The notes beneath the pieces are model-generated. The model saw only the letters and a program-made list of their open reading frames with translations, searched no databases and was not told where the DNA came from. A stretch of DNA of 13,361 nt from JBHHXG01 sp046756985 (GTDB taxonomy: Bacteria; Pseudomonadota; Zetaproteobacteria; Mariprofundales; Mariprofundaceae). How positions within the stretch are numbered: the first letter of the stretch is position 1; every line of letters begins with the position of its first letter. Location of the stretch: the NCBI GenBank assembly GCA_046756985.1, contig JBHHXG010000046.1:1-13361 (forward strand). Reading direction: 5' to 3'. Positions 1 through 6,957 of the stretch are shown in pieces. Position numbers and translations under genes: made by a program.

Positions 1-24
1 CTTCTGATACCGTTCCCGCCCGTT

Positions 25-1677
25 GTGACTAAACCAAATACACGTTTCGTTTTTGTTACCGGCGGGGTGGTCTCCTCGCTTGGTAAAGGCATCGCCGCCG
101 CCTCGCTGGCAGCGCTATTTGAGGCACGTGGCCTGACCGTGACGATGCAGAAGCTCGACCCGTACATCAATGTTGACCCCGGCACGATGAGTCCTTACCA
201 GCATGGCGAGGTGTTTGTGACTGATGATGGCGCCGAAACCGATCTTGATCTCGGCCATTATGAACGCTTTACGCATGCAACGATGTCGAAGCGTTCCAAT
301 TTCACGACAGGACGCATTTATGAATCGGTGATCCGCCGCGAACGCCGGGGGGACTATCTCGGCGCTACGGTGCAGGTTATTCCGCATATCACCGATGCCA
401 TCAAGGATGCCATTTTGTCGCTCAGATCCGATGATGTGGATATTGCGCTGGTCGAAATCGGCGGCACCGTCGGTGATATCGAATCGCAGCCGTTTCTGGA
501 AGCGATTCGTCAGCTGCGCTTTGATCTGGGCCGGAAAAACACCGCTTTTATCCATCTGACGCTGGTGCCGTATATCACATCGGCCGGTGAGATTAAGTCC
601 AAGCCGACCCAGCATTCGGTGCAGAAGCTGCGCGAAATCGGTATTCAGCCAGATGTATTGCTTTGCCGCTCCGAACACCCGATTCCGCAGGGGCAGAAGG
701 ACAAGATCGCGCTGTTCTGTAATGTGTCGAAGGAAGCAGTGATCGAGGCTCCGGATGTGGACACAATTTATGGCGTGCCGTTGAAGCTGCGTGAGGGCGG
801 GCTGGGTTCGGCAATTCTGAGGCACTTTGATATCAAAGACAGAGAACCTGATTTGTCGGTCTGGGAAGATATTTGCCGTAAGGTGCGTGGGGCTGCGCAG
901 GAAGTGCATATCGCCATGGTGGGCAAATATGTTGAACTGGCTGATGCTTACAAGTCGGTCAATGAGGCACTGTTCCATGGCGGCATGGCGCATGGTGTAA
1001 GTGTCAATATCGAATACCTTGATGCAGAGTCGTTGGAGAAAAATGGAACCGCAGCCCTGGAATCGGTGCATGGCATTCTTGTGCCAGGCGGTTTTGGTCA
1101 ACGGGGAACCGAGGGCAAGATCGCGGCGATTCGTTATGCACGCGAGAACAAGGTGCCTTATCTCGGTATCTGTCTTGGCATGCAGCTGGCCGTCATTGAG
1201 TTTGCACGCCATGTTGCCGGCCTTGAAAATGCCGTTAGCAGCGAGTTTGAAGAAGGCGCTGAATCTCCGGCCAAGGATCCGGTTATTGCTCTGATGACCG
1301 AATGGGAACAGGAAGGCGCCAGAGTACAGCGCAGCGCGGACAGTGATCTCGGTGGTACGATGCGGCTGGGTGGGTATCCGTGCAAGCTGCTTAAGGGGAC
1401 GCGCACGGCGAAGGCCTATGGCAAAGCTGAGATTCGCGAACGCCACCGCCATCGTTATGAATTCAACAATACCTATCGTGACAGGCTAGAAGAAGCGGGG
1501 TTGATTGTTTCCGGTACCCTGCCGGATAATTCACTGGTTGAGATTATTGAAGTGCCGGATCATCCATGGTTTGTCGCCTGCCAGTTTCATCCGGAGTTCC
1601 TGTCGCGCCCGTATGCGCCGCACCCGTTGTTTGAGGGTTTTGTGGGTGCCGGGAAAGTGTTCTCGGAACAGACATGA
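25..1677 (+). CDS. pyrG: CTP synthase (glutamine-hydrolysing)
   Basis: This cytosolic enzyme aminates UTP to CTP using ATP and ammonia from glutamine, the last step of pyrimidine nucleotide synthesis. The 550 residues match the usual family length. The N-terminal synthetase domain (about 1-270) opens with the P-loop-like stretch VTGGVVSSLGKG at 11-22 and carries the LDPYINVDPGTMSP motif. The C-terminal class I glutamine amidotransferase domain (about 295-545) has the oxyanion segment PGGFGQRG, nucleophile C383 in GICLGMQ, and H522/E524 in FHPEF, so the triad is intact. The GTG start at 25 places the conserved FVFVTGG where the family has it. The frame stays open to the left edge and no Shine-Dalgarno is visible in the 24 nt before GTG, so a start outside the window cannot be fully excluded. 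Its stop overlaps kdsA by 4 bp (ATGA). CTP is also the cofactor for activating KDO, the product pathway of the next gene. Confidence 0.97.
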   Translation: MTKPNTRFVFVTGGVVSSLGKGIAAASLAALFEARGLTVTMQKLDPYINVDPGTMSPYQHGEVFVTDDGAETDLDLGHYERFTHATMSKRSNFTTGRIYESVIRRERRGDYLGATVQVIPHITDAIKDAILSLRSDDVDIALVEIGGTVGDIESQPFLEAIRQLRFDLGRKNTAFIHLTLVPYITSAGEIKSKPTQHSVQKLREIGIQPDVLLCRSEHPIPQGQKDKIALFCNVSKEAVIEAPDVDTIYGVPLKLREGGLGSAILRHFDIKDREPDLSVWEDICRKVRGAAQEVHIAMVGKYVELADAYKSVNEALFHGGMAHGVSVNIEYLDAESLEKNGTAALESVHGILVPGGFGQRGTEGKIAAIRYARENKVPYLGICLGMQLAVIEFARHVAGLENAVSSEFEEGAESPAKDPVIALMTEWEQEGARVQRSADSDLGGTMRLGGYPCKLLKGTRTAKAYGKAEIRERHRHRYEFNNTYRDRLEEAGLIVSGTLPDNSLVEIIEVPDHPWFVACQFHPEFLSRPYAPHPLFEGFVGAGKVFSEQT

Positions 1678-2498
1678 AGCAGCACAGAATTAAAATCGCT
1701 GATTTTGAGATCGGCAACGACCTGCCATTTGTCCTGATAGCGGGTCCGTGCGTTATTGAGAGTGAGGCATTTACACTGAAGGCGGCTGAGGATATTGCGG
1801 ATATCGCCCGCAGGGCGGACGTGCCGCTGGTCTTCAAATCCAGTTTCGACAAGGCCAACCGGACATCAAAGGATGGTTTCCGTGGCCCCGGCCTTGAAGA
1901 GGGTCTCAGGATTCTCCAGAGCGTAAAAGATGAAGTGGGTGTTCCTGTCATTACCGATGTGCATACGCCGGAACAGGCAGCTCCCGTGGCAGAGGTGGCC
2001 GATGTGCTGCAGACGCCGGCATTTCTGTGCCGGCAGACGGACTTTATTGTGGCCGTGACCTCCGCCGGCAAGCCGGTCAATATCAAAAAGGGACAGTTCA
2101 TGGCACCCTGGGATATGCCGCATGTGCTGGAGAAGGCCGTTGCCACCGGCAATAAGGACATCATGCTCTGTGATCGCGGTACAAGCTTTGGCTACAATAA
2201 TCTTGTTTCGGACATGCGTTCTCTGATGGTGATGCGTGAGACCGGTGCTCCGGTTGTCTACGATGCGACCCATTCGGTACAGCAACCGGGCGGCCTGGGT
2301 GGCGCCACTGGTGGTAACCGGGAATATGTGCCGGGCCTGGCACGTGCAGCGGCTGCAGTGGGTGTGGCGGCTGTGTTTATGGAGGTGCATCCGGCTCCCG
2401 ATCAGGCGCTCTCCGATGGACCGAATTCATTGCCATTGGGAGCGCTTGAGAGTCTGTTAGACACGATCAAGAAGATCGATAACATCGCCAAATCATAA
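1674..2498 (+). CDS. kdsA: 3-deoxy-8-phosphooctulonate synthase (KDO-8-P synthase), metal-dependent class
   Basis: This cytosolic enzyme condenses phosphoenolpyruvate with D-arabinose 5-phosphate to give KDO 8-phosphate, the committed step toward the KDO of lipid A inner core. At 274 residues it is near full family length and forms a single DAHP-synthase-I/KDSA barrel. KANRTSKDGFRGPG at about 60-73 is the PEP/phosphate-binding signature. IAGPCVIES places C26 where metal-dependent (class II) enzymes have a metal-binding cysteine and the E. coli-type enzyme has asparagine. C26, H200, E237 and D248 are each exactly 15 residues after the Aquifex metal ligands as I recall them (C11, H185, E222, D233), so a divalent-metal enzyme is likely. 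ATG overlaps the pyrG stop (ATGA), implying translational coupling. Enolase, encoded next, makes its PEP substrate. Confidence 0.96.
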   Translation: MKQHRIKIADFEIGNDLPFVLIAGPCVIESEAFTLKAAEDIADIARRADVPLVFKSSFDKANRTSKDGFRGPGLEEGLRILQSVKDEVGVPVITDVHTPEQAAPVAEVADVLQTPAFLCRQTDFIVAVTSAGKPVNIKKGQFMAPWDMPHVLEKAVATGNKDIMLCDRGTSFGYNNLVSDMRSLMVMRETGAPVVYDATHSVQQPGGLGGATGGNREYVPGLARAAAAVGVAAVFMEVHPAPDQALSDGPNSLPLGALESLLDTIKKIDNIAKS

Positions 2499-2518
2499 AT
2501 TTTAACCAATAATTACAA

Positions 2519-2530
2519 ATTGCCGGCAAT
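2519..2530. repeat. Perfect 12-bp palindrome upstream of eno
   Basis: ATTGCCGGCAAT reads the same on both strands and lies 24 nt before the proposed eno GTG start. It could be an operator half-site pair or a chance palindrome. It has no loop and is followed by no T-run, so it is not a terminator. I know of no regulator with this exact site, and no second copy was noticed in the window. Confidence 0.35.
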
Positions 2531-2543
2531 GAGGCCGACATGC

Positions 2544-2548
2544 AGGAG
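2544..2548 (+). promoter_or_regulatory. Shine-Dalgarno that sets the eno start
   Basis: AGGAG lies 6 nt before the GTG at 2555 and 2 nt after the in-frame ATG at 2540. It therefore sits inside the longest reading frame and can only serve the GTG. This decides in favour of the shorter enolase, which starts MSEIVNI as the family does. Confidence 0.75.
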
Positions 2549-2554
2549 TGTGAA

Positions 2555-3829
2555 GTGAGTGAAATTGTAAATATTCATGGCCGCGAGGTATTTGATTCGC
2601 GTGGCAATCCAACGGTAGAAGTCGATGTGCGACTGGAGTCCGGCGCCCTTGGTCGCGCGGCTGTGCCGAGTGGTGCTTCAACCGGTTCGCGTGAAGCCGT
2701 GGAATTGCGTGATGGTGGCAACCGTCTCGGTGGCAAGGGTGTCAAAAAGGCTGTTGCCAATGTCAATGCAGATATTGCATCGGCCATCAGGGGTATGGAT
2801 GCCGCGGATCAGAAGGGGCTGGATCATGCCCTGATCGCGCTGGATGGCACACCGAATAAGGGACGTTTGGGCGCCAATGCTATTCTGGGTGTATCACTGG
2901 CCGTGGCCAAGGCGCAGGCGGCTGAAGATGAAACGTCGCTGTTCCAGCATATTGGCGGAGATGATGCGACGCTGATGCCCGTACCGTGCATGAATGTGAT
3001 TAATGGCGGCTCCCATGCCGATAACAGTATCGATTTTCAGGAGTACATGATTGCACCGTCAGGAGCAGCCAGTTTTTCAGAGGCGCTGGAGATGGGTGCG
3101 GAGGTATTTCATGCCCTGAAATCCATCTTGAAAGCAGGCGGGCATGTGACAGCCGTGGGAGATGAGGGCGGCTTTGCTCCAAACCTTGGTTCCAATGAAG
3201 AAGGTATTACAGCCATTCTGGAAGCCATTGAGAAGGCAGACCTGAAGCCGGGTGACGATGTGGTGATTGCATCGGATATGGCCGCCTCCGAGTTCTATAA
3301 AGATGGCCAGTATGTATTGGCGGGAGAAGACAACCGTAGCCTGGATGCCGAAGGTATGGTGGATCTGATCGAGTCATTATGTCGCCAGTATCCGATTGTT
3401 TCCGTCGAAGACGGGCTGGATGAAAATGACTGGGATGGCTGGAAATTACTGACTGAACGTCTGGGTGCTTCCGTGCAGCTGGTAGGCGATGATTTATTTG
3501 TGACCAATCCGGAAATTCTGAAAGAGGGAATTGATAAAGGTATTGCCAATGCATTGCTGGTGAAGGTAAATCAGATTGGCACATTGAGCGAGACGATTGC
3601 TGCTGTGAACATGGCGCATGATGCCGGCTATCGCTGCATGATGAGCCATCGTTCCGGTGAAACAGAGGACACGACGATCGCCGACCTGGCAGTTGCTCTT
3701 TCCACTGGCCAGATCAAGTCCGGTTCGGCATCTCGTTCCGACCGTATGGCGAAATACAATCAGTTGCTGCGTATTGAGGAAGAGTTGGGGAGCGCGTCCC
3801 GCTATGCAGGACGCGCTGCTTTTTCCTAA
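2555..3829 (+). CDS. eno: Enolase (phosphopyruvate hydratase)
   Basis: Enolase interconverts 2-phosphoglycerate and phosphoenolpyruvate in glycolysis and gluconeogenesis, in the cytosol and often in the RNA degradosome. From the GTG at 2555 the protein is 424 residues and begins MSEIVNIHGREVFDSRGNPT, aligning with other enolases without an extension. The longer frame from ATG 2540 adds MQECE and has no usable ribosome-binding site. The mobile loop GASTG is at 40-44. Catalytic E163, E204 and K337 and magnesium ligands D241, E285 and D312 are all present, each five residues before its E. coli counterpart. The signature LLVKVNQIGTLSET is intact and the C-terminus ELGSASRYAGRAAFS is typical. The last codons form a terminator-like hairpin (3791-3824). 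kdsA upstream uses the PEP made here and ftsB follows closely, as in many proteobacteria. Confidence 0.97.
   Translation: MSEIVNIHGREVFDSRGNPTVEVDVRLESGALGRAAVPSGASTGSREAVELRDGGNRLGGKGVKKAVANVNADIASAIRGMDAADQKGLDHALIALDGTPNKGRLGANAILGVSLAVAKAQAAEDETSLFQHIGGDDATLMPVPCMNVINGGSHADNSIDFQEYMIAPSGAASFSEALEMGAEVFHALKSILKAGGHVTAVGDEGGFAPNLGSNEEGITAILEAIEKADLKPGDDVVIASDMAASEFYKDGQYVLAGEDNRSLDAEGMVDLIESLCRQYPIVSVEDGLDENDWDGWKLLTERLGASVQLVGDDLFVTNPEILKEGIDKGIANALLVKVNQIGTLSETIAAVNMAHDAGYRCMMSHRSGETEDTTIADLAVALSTGQIKSGSASRSDRMAKYNQLLRIEEELGSASRYAGRAAFS
3791..3824 (+). terminator. Terminator-like hairpin inside the 3' end of eno
   Basis: AGCGCGTCC (3791-3799) and GGACGCGCT (3809-3817) are perfect reverse complements. 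They give a 9-bp GC-rich stem with a 9-nt loop, then GC and TTTTT at 3820-3824. The whole structure precedes the eno stop at 3827-3829. It has the form of a short rho-independent terminator or attenuator. Translating ribosomes would cover it, and the T-run is short, so termination is probably partial. The residues encoded are ordinary enolase C-terminus, so chance is possible. Confidence 0.5.
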
Positions 3830-3833
3830 AGGC

Positions 3834-3840
3834 AAAAGGG
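3834..3840 (+). promoter_or_regulatory. Candidate ribosome-binding site for a CTG-started ftsB
   Basis: AAAAGGG lies 9 nt before the CTG codon at 3850. No comparably placed purine-rich site precedes the ATG at 3928: the bases just before it come from CTCGCCTGG. The site supports initiation well upstream of that ATG. Confidence 0.45.
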
Positions 3841-3849
3841 ATATAAGCA

Positions 3850-4185
3850 CTGAAGAAGAAGCGTGGGCTGATCGGTCGTGCCGGGCGCTGGCTGGCCTGG
3901 ACGGTTGCCTGGGCAATTCTCGCCTGGATGGCCTATGAGCTTGTTTTTTCCGAACATGGTTATCGCGTTTATGTGTCTGAAAGGACAGAACTGGAAACGC
4001 TCCAGGCAGAGCTGGTGGAGCTTAGGAAGCAGCGCGAATTGCTGGCCAAAGAAATCCTTCGGCTGCGTAATGATCCGAAGGCATTGGAGGAGCTTGTGCG
4101 CCGGGAACTGGGCTATGTTTATCCGGATGAGTACATATTGATTATGCCAAAGGACAAAAAGGGGCAAGGGCAGGCCAATGAGTAA
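3850..4185 (+). CDS. ftsB: Cell division protein FtsB (septum formation initiator/DivIC family), probable CTG start
   Basis: FtsB is a bitopic inner-membrane protein that joins FtsL and FtsQ in the divisome. Its periplasmic coiled coil helps trigger septal peptidoglycan synthesis. The first ATG (3928) gives an 85-residue protein with no membrane helix. The frame stays open upstream to a TAA at 3844-3846. Reading from CTG 3850 gives 111 residues: a basic cytoplasmic tip (MKKKRG), a helix at about 15-33 rich in Trp, Ala and Leu, a coiled coil at about 43-76 (SERTELETLQAELVELRKQ...), and the family-typical NDPKALEELVRRELGYVYP. No ATG, GTG or TTG lies between the TAA and 3928, so a CTG (3850 or 3868), a rarer ATC/ATT or a sequence error must supply the start. 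Position after eno fits ftsB. The stop overlaps the gltX start by 8 bp. The family call is firm and the exact start is inferred. Confidence 0.85.
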   Translation: MKKKRGLIGRAGRWLAWTVAWAILAWMAYELVFSEHGYRVYVSERTELETLQAELVELRKQRELLAKEILRLRNDPKALEELVRRELGYVYPDEYILIMPKDKKGQGQANE

Positions 4186-5590
4186 CGTCATCACGCGTTT
4201 CGCGCCATCACCGACCGGGATGTTGCATCTCGGTAATGTGCGCACGGCATTGTTGAACTGGTTGTATGCGAGGAAGCATGACGGGCAGTTCCGACTGCGT
4301 TTCGAGGATACCGATCGGGACCGCTCGGAAGCAAAATATATTAAGGCGATCCAGGAAGATATAACCTGGCTGGGGTTGGGATGGGATGGCGATGTGCTGT
4401 TCCAGTCGGCGCATGCCGACAAACATGCCGAGGCGCTGGAGAAGCTTGCTGACCAGGGTCTGGCTTACCGCTGTTTCTGCACGGAGCATCAGCTGGCACT
4501 GGACCGCAAGCTGGCGACATCACGTGGTCTGCCGCCACGCTATCATGGTCGTTGTCGGCTACTTTCAACGGCAGATTCCGATGTACGTGTCAGAAGCGAG
4601 CCCTATGTCTGGCGGCTGGCGGTGCATCGTGACGACGCCGGGGCAGGCAGCGCTGAAGTTATTGTGCACGATGTGCTGCGTGGCGATGTGCATTTCCACT
4701 CTCGTGACCTCGATGATCCGGTCATTGTGCGTTCCGATGGTACATTTACGTTTCTGTTGCCTAATGCCGTGGATGATGCTGTGGATGGCATTACGCATGT
4801 GTTGCGGGGCGATGATCACCTAACTAATTCCGCCTATCAGGTCTGGCTGCTGGAGCGTTTGGGATATGCGCCACCGGCCTATTTGCATCATGGCCTGTTG
4901 CTGGGTGAAGATGGCTCGAAGCTCTCCAAACGCACTGGCAGTTACAGCATTGCCGAATTACGCGGGCAAGGCCTGCTTCCGGCCGCACTGGTGCAGGTGA
5001 TGGCAAGGCTTGGACATCCGAATATGCCGGATGATGTGACTTCTGTGCATGCGTTGGCCGGCTGTTTTGAAGCGGAACATGTTTCAACGTCATCAGTGAA
5101 ATGGGTCGATGGCGAGATGTGGCGCTGGCATGCCAGGCTGTTGCATGCATTGCCACCGGAGGAAATGGCGCTGCTGATCCGGTCGCATGTGCCGGAAACA
5201 GATACAGCACGCCTGCAGGCGTTTGCTGCACTGATTGGCGGCAATCTGCAGCGGGCGGAGGATGCCGCCGGTTTTGTCTGTTTGCTGGATGCGGATGCTG
5301 AAACTGGAGCAGATGCTACTGCTATCATCAGAGAGGCCGGGGCTGATTTTTACAACTGTGCGCTGAAGGCATGGCAGAAGGCTGAGAAAGCAACAGACGG
5401 GCCGGAATGGAAGGCGTGGACAGCGGATGTTAAGGCACAAACCGGCCGCAAGGGGAAGGGGCTATTTTTGCCATTGCGTGCCGCATTGACAGGTGCCCTG
5501 CATGGCCCGGAGATGAGCGAAGTCGTCAGCTTTCTGGGCGCAGATGGTGTAACATCGCGGCTAAAGAAAGTTATCGGACGGATTTCATGA
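4178..5590 (+). CDS. gltX: Glutamyl-tRNA synthetase
   Basis: This cytosolic class I synthetase charges tRNA-Glu with glutamate, or tRNA-Gln in lineages that use the amidotransferase route. It has 470 residues, the usual length. The HIGH motif is HLGN at 17-20 within FAPSPTGMLHLGN, and the KMSKS motif is KLSKR at 248-252. The zinc-like insert reads C99-x-C101-x24-C126-x-L128. The E. coli CxC-x24-CxH site is kept except that the final histidine is leucine. The segment GTFTFLLPNAVDD (189-201) resembles the LLPS-type of alphaproteobacterial enzymes more than the E. coli type. The C-terminal helical anticodon-binding part is divergent. ATG 4178 follows AAGGG with 7-nt spacing and overlaps the ftsB stop. 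The gene's own stop overlaps cysS by 4 bp. Whether this is the only GltX or a tRNA-Gln-type paralogue cannot be told from the window. Confidence 0.95.
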   Translation: MSNVITRFAPSPTGMLHLGNVRTALLNWLYARKHDGQFRLRFEDTDRDRSEAKYIKAIQEDITWLGLGWDGDVLFQSAHADKHAEALEKLADQGLAYRCFCTEHQLALDRKLATSRGLPPRYHGRCRLLSTADSDVRVRSEPYVWRLAVHRDDAGAGSAEVIVHDVLRGDVHFHSRDLDDPVIVRSDGTFTFLLPNAVDDAVDGITHVLRGDDHLTNSAYQVWLLERLGYAPPAYLHHGLLLGEDGSKLSKRTGSYSIAELRGQGLLPAALVQVMARLGHPNMPDDVTSVHALAGCFEAEHVSTSSVKWVDGEMWRWHARLLHALPPEEMALLIRSHVPETDTARLQAFAALIGGNLQRAEDAAGFVCLLDADAETGADATAIIREAGADFYNCALKAWQKAEKATDGPEWKAWTADVKAQTGRKGKGLFLPLRAALTGALHGPEMSEVVSFLGADGVTSRLKKVIGRIS

Positions 5591-6957
5591 TCTCCTTACA
5601 GGTTTTCAATTCTCTGAAACGTCGCAAGGAGCTGTTTGAGCCACTGGAACCGGGCAGGGTTGGCATGTATGTCTGCGGTGTCACAGTGTATGACCACAGC
5701 CATGTCGGGCACGCTCGCGTCATGGTGGTGTTTGATATCGTCTATCGCTGGTTGATGCAACTGGGCCTTGATGTGAACTATGTGCGTAATTTCACCGATG
5801 TTGATGATAAGATCATCAAGCGCGCTAATGAAGCTGGCATCGATACAAAAGCGCTGACTGAAGAAATGATTGCGGCTTTCCATGAGGATATTGACGCACT
5901 GAACTGTCTGCGCCCCAACCATGAGCCGCGCGCTACGCTGCATATGAATGAAATGATCCGGATGATCGGAGCGTTGGTCGAAAAAGATCATGCCTATATT
6001 GCGAACTCCGGCGATGTGCTCTATTCAGTGCGTGCGTTTGATGGCTATGGCCAACTCTCCGGCAAGAACATTGATGAGCTTGAGTCGGGCAGTCGGGTTG
6101 ATGTGGATGAAACAAAGCGGGATCCGCTTGATTTTGTGCTGTGGAAGCTGGCGAAAGAAGGCGAGCCCGCTTGGGATTCTCCGTGGGGCAAGGGTAGGCC
6201 CGGCTGGCATATCGAATGCTCGGCGATGAGCTGTGCGCATCTGGGGGATACGTTCGACATTCATGGCGGCGGCATGGATCTGAAGTTTCCGCACCATGAA
6301 AACGAAATCGCGCAGGCACAGGCGGCCAATGGCGGCGGCTTTGCCCGCTACTGGCTGCACAACGGATTTGTGAATATCAATGAGGAGAAGATGTCCAAGT
6401 CGCTGGGCAATTTCTTTACCGTGCGCGAGGTTTATAAGCGTTACGATCCCGAAGTGTTGCGCATGTTCATTCTCGGCACGCATTATCGCTCACCGCTGGA
6501 TTTTTCCGATGACGCGCTCGATGCCGCCAGATCCGGGCTTGACCGCCTGTATGAGACAAAGCGCCGTCTGAAGGATGTGAGCGTAAGCGGGGAACATCTG
6601 CCGGATGCATTTTCCGCGGCCATGAACGATGATTTCAATACGCCGGAGGCGCTGGCCGTGATGTTTGAATATTCGCGCCGCATCAACAGGGCGCTGGATG
6701 CGGGCGAGGATGTTGCCGAGGCTGCGGCAGCGTTTACGGCGATGAGCGACCTTCTGGGTATCGTGCAGGCCGATGCCGAGCAGTGGTTTCATGGCGGTGA
6801 TGTGGATGCGGCGCAGATCGAGGGGCTGATTGCCGAGCGCGCCGAGGCGAAAAAACAGCGTGATTTTGCCCGTGCCGATGCGATTCGTGATGAACTGGCG
6901 GGCATGGGTATTGCGCTGGAGGACGGCCCGGGAGGCACGACATGGAAAAAACTGTGA
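5587..6957 (+). CDS. cysS: Cysteinyl-tRNA synthetase
   Basis: This cytosolic class I synthetase charges tRNA-Cys with cysteine. It has 456 residues, close to the E. coli length. The HIGH motif is HVGH at 39-42 and the KMSKS motif is KMSKS at 268-272 (EEKMSKSLGN). The zinc site that recognises the cysteine thiol is complete: C30, C211 (WHIECSAMS), H236 and E240 (PHHENE). The last three sit two residues after their E. coli counterparts. The C-terminal DALR-like helical domain and a final WKKL end are present. ATG overlaps the gltX stop (ATGA), so the two synthetase genes are coupled. The 3' end runs 16 bp into rfbA and provides its ribosome-binding site (GGAGG at 6931-6935). Confidence 0.97.
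   Translation: MISLQVFNSLKRRKELFEPLEPGRVGMYVCGVTVYDHSHVGHARVMVVFDIVYRWLMQLGLDVNYVRNFTDVDDKIIKRANEAGIDTKALTEEMIAAFHEDIDALNCLRPNHEPRATLHMNEMIRMIGALVEKDHAYIANSGDVLYSVRAFDGYGQLSGKNIDELESGSRVDVDETKRDPLDFVLWKLAKEGEPAWDSPWGKGRPGWHIECSAMSCAHLGDTFDIHGGGMDLKFPHHENEIAQAQAANGGGFARYWLHNGFVNINEEKMSKSLGNFFTVREVYKRYDPEVLRMFILGTHYRSPLDFSDDALDAARSGLDRLYETKRRLKDVSVSGEHLPDAFSAAMNDDFNTPEALAVMFEYSRRINRALDAGEDVAEAAAAFTAMSDLLGIVQADAEQWFHGGDVDAAQIEGLIAERAEAKKQRDFARADAIRDELAGMGIALEDGPGGTTWKKL

Larger units (their letters stand above)
2499..2554 (+). other. AT-rich kdsA-eno intergenic leader
   Basis: These 56 nt form one of only two real gaps in an otherwise overlapping gene run. The left half is AT-rich, unlike the flanking genes, and the right half holds the palindrome and the eno ribosome-binding site. 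An internal promoter for enolase would be reasonable here. The best boxes I can find are TAGACA (2458-2463) and TAACAT (2480-2485), 16 bp apart and still inside kdsA. This match is weak and I do not call it as a promoter. Confidence 0.4.

Noticed and set aside
115..1452. 445-codon minus-strand open frame opposite pyrG
   Set aside because: It lies entirely opposite a fully conserved pyrG, its translation shows no recognisable domain, and it is explained by pyrG codon bias.
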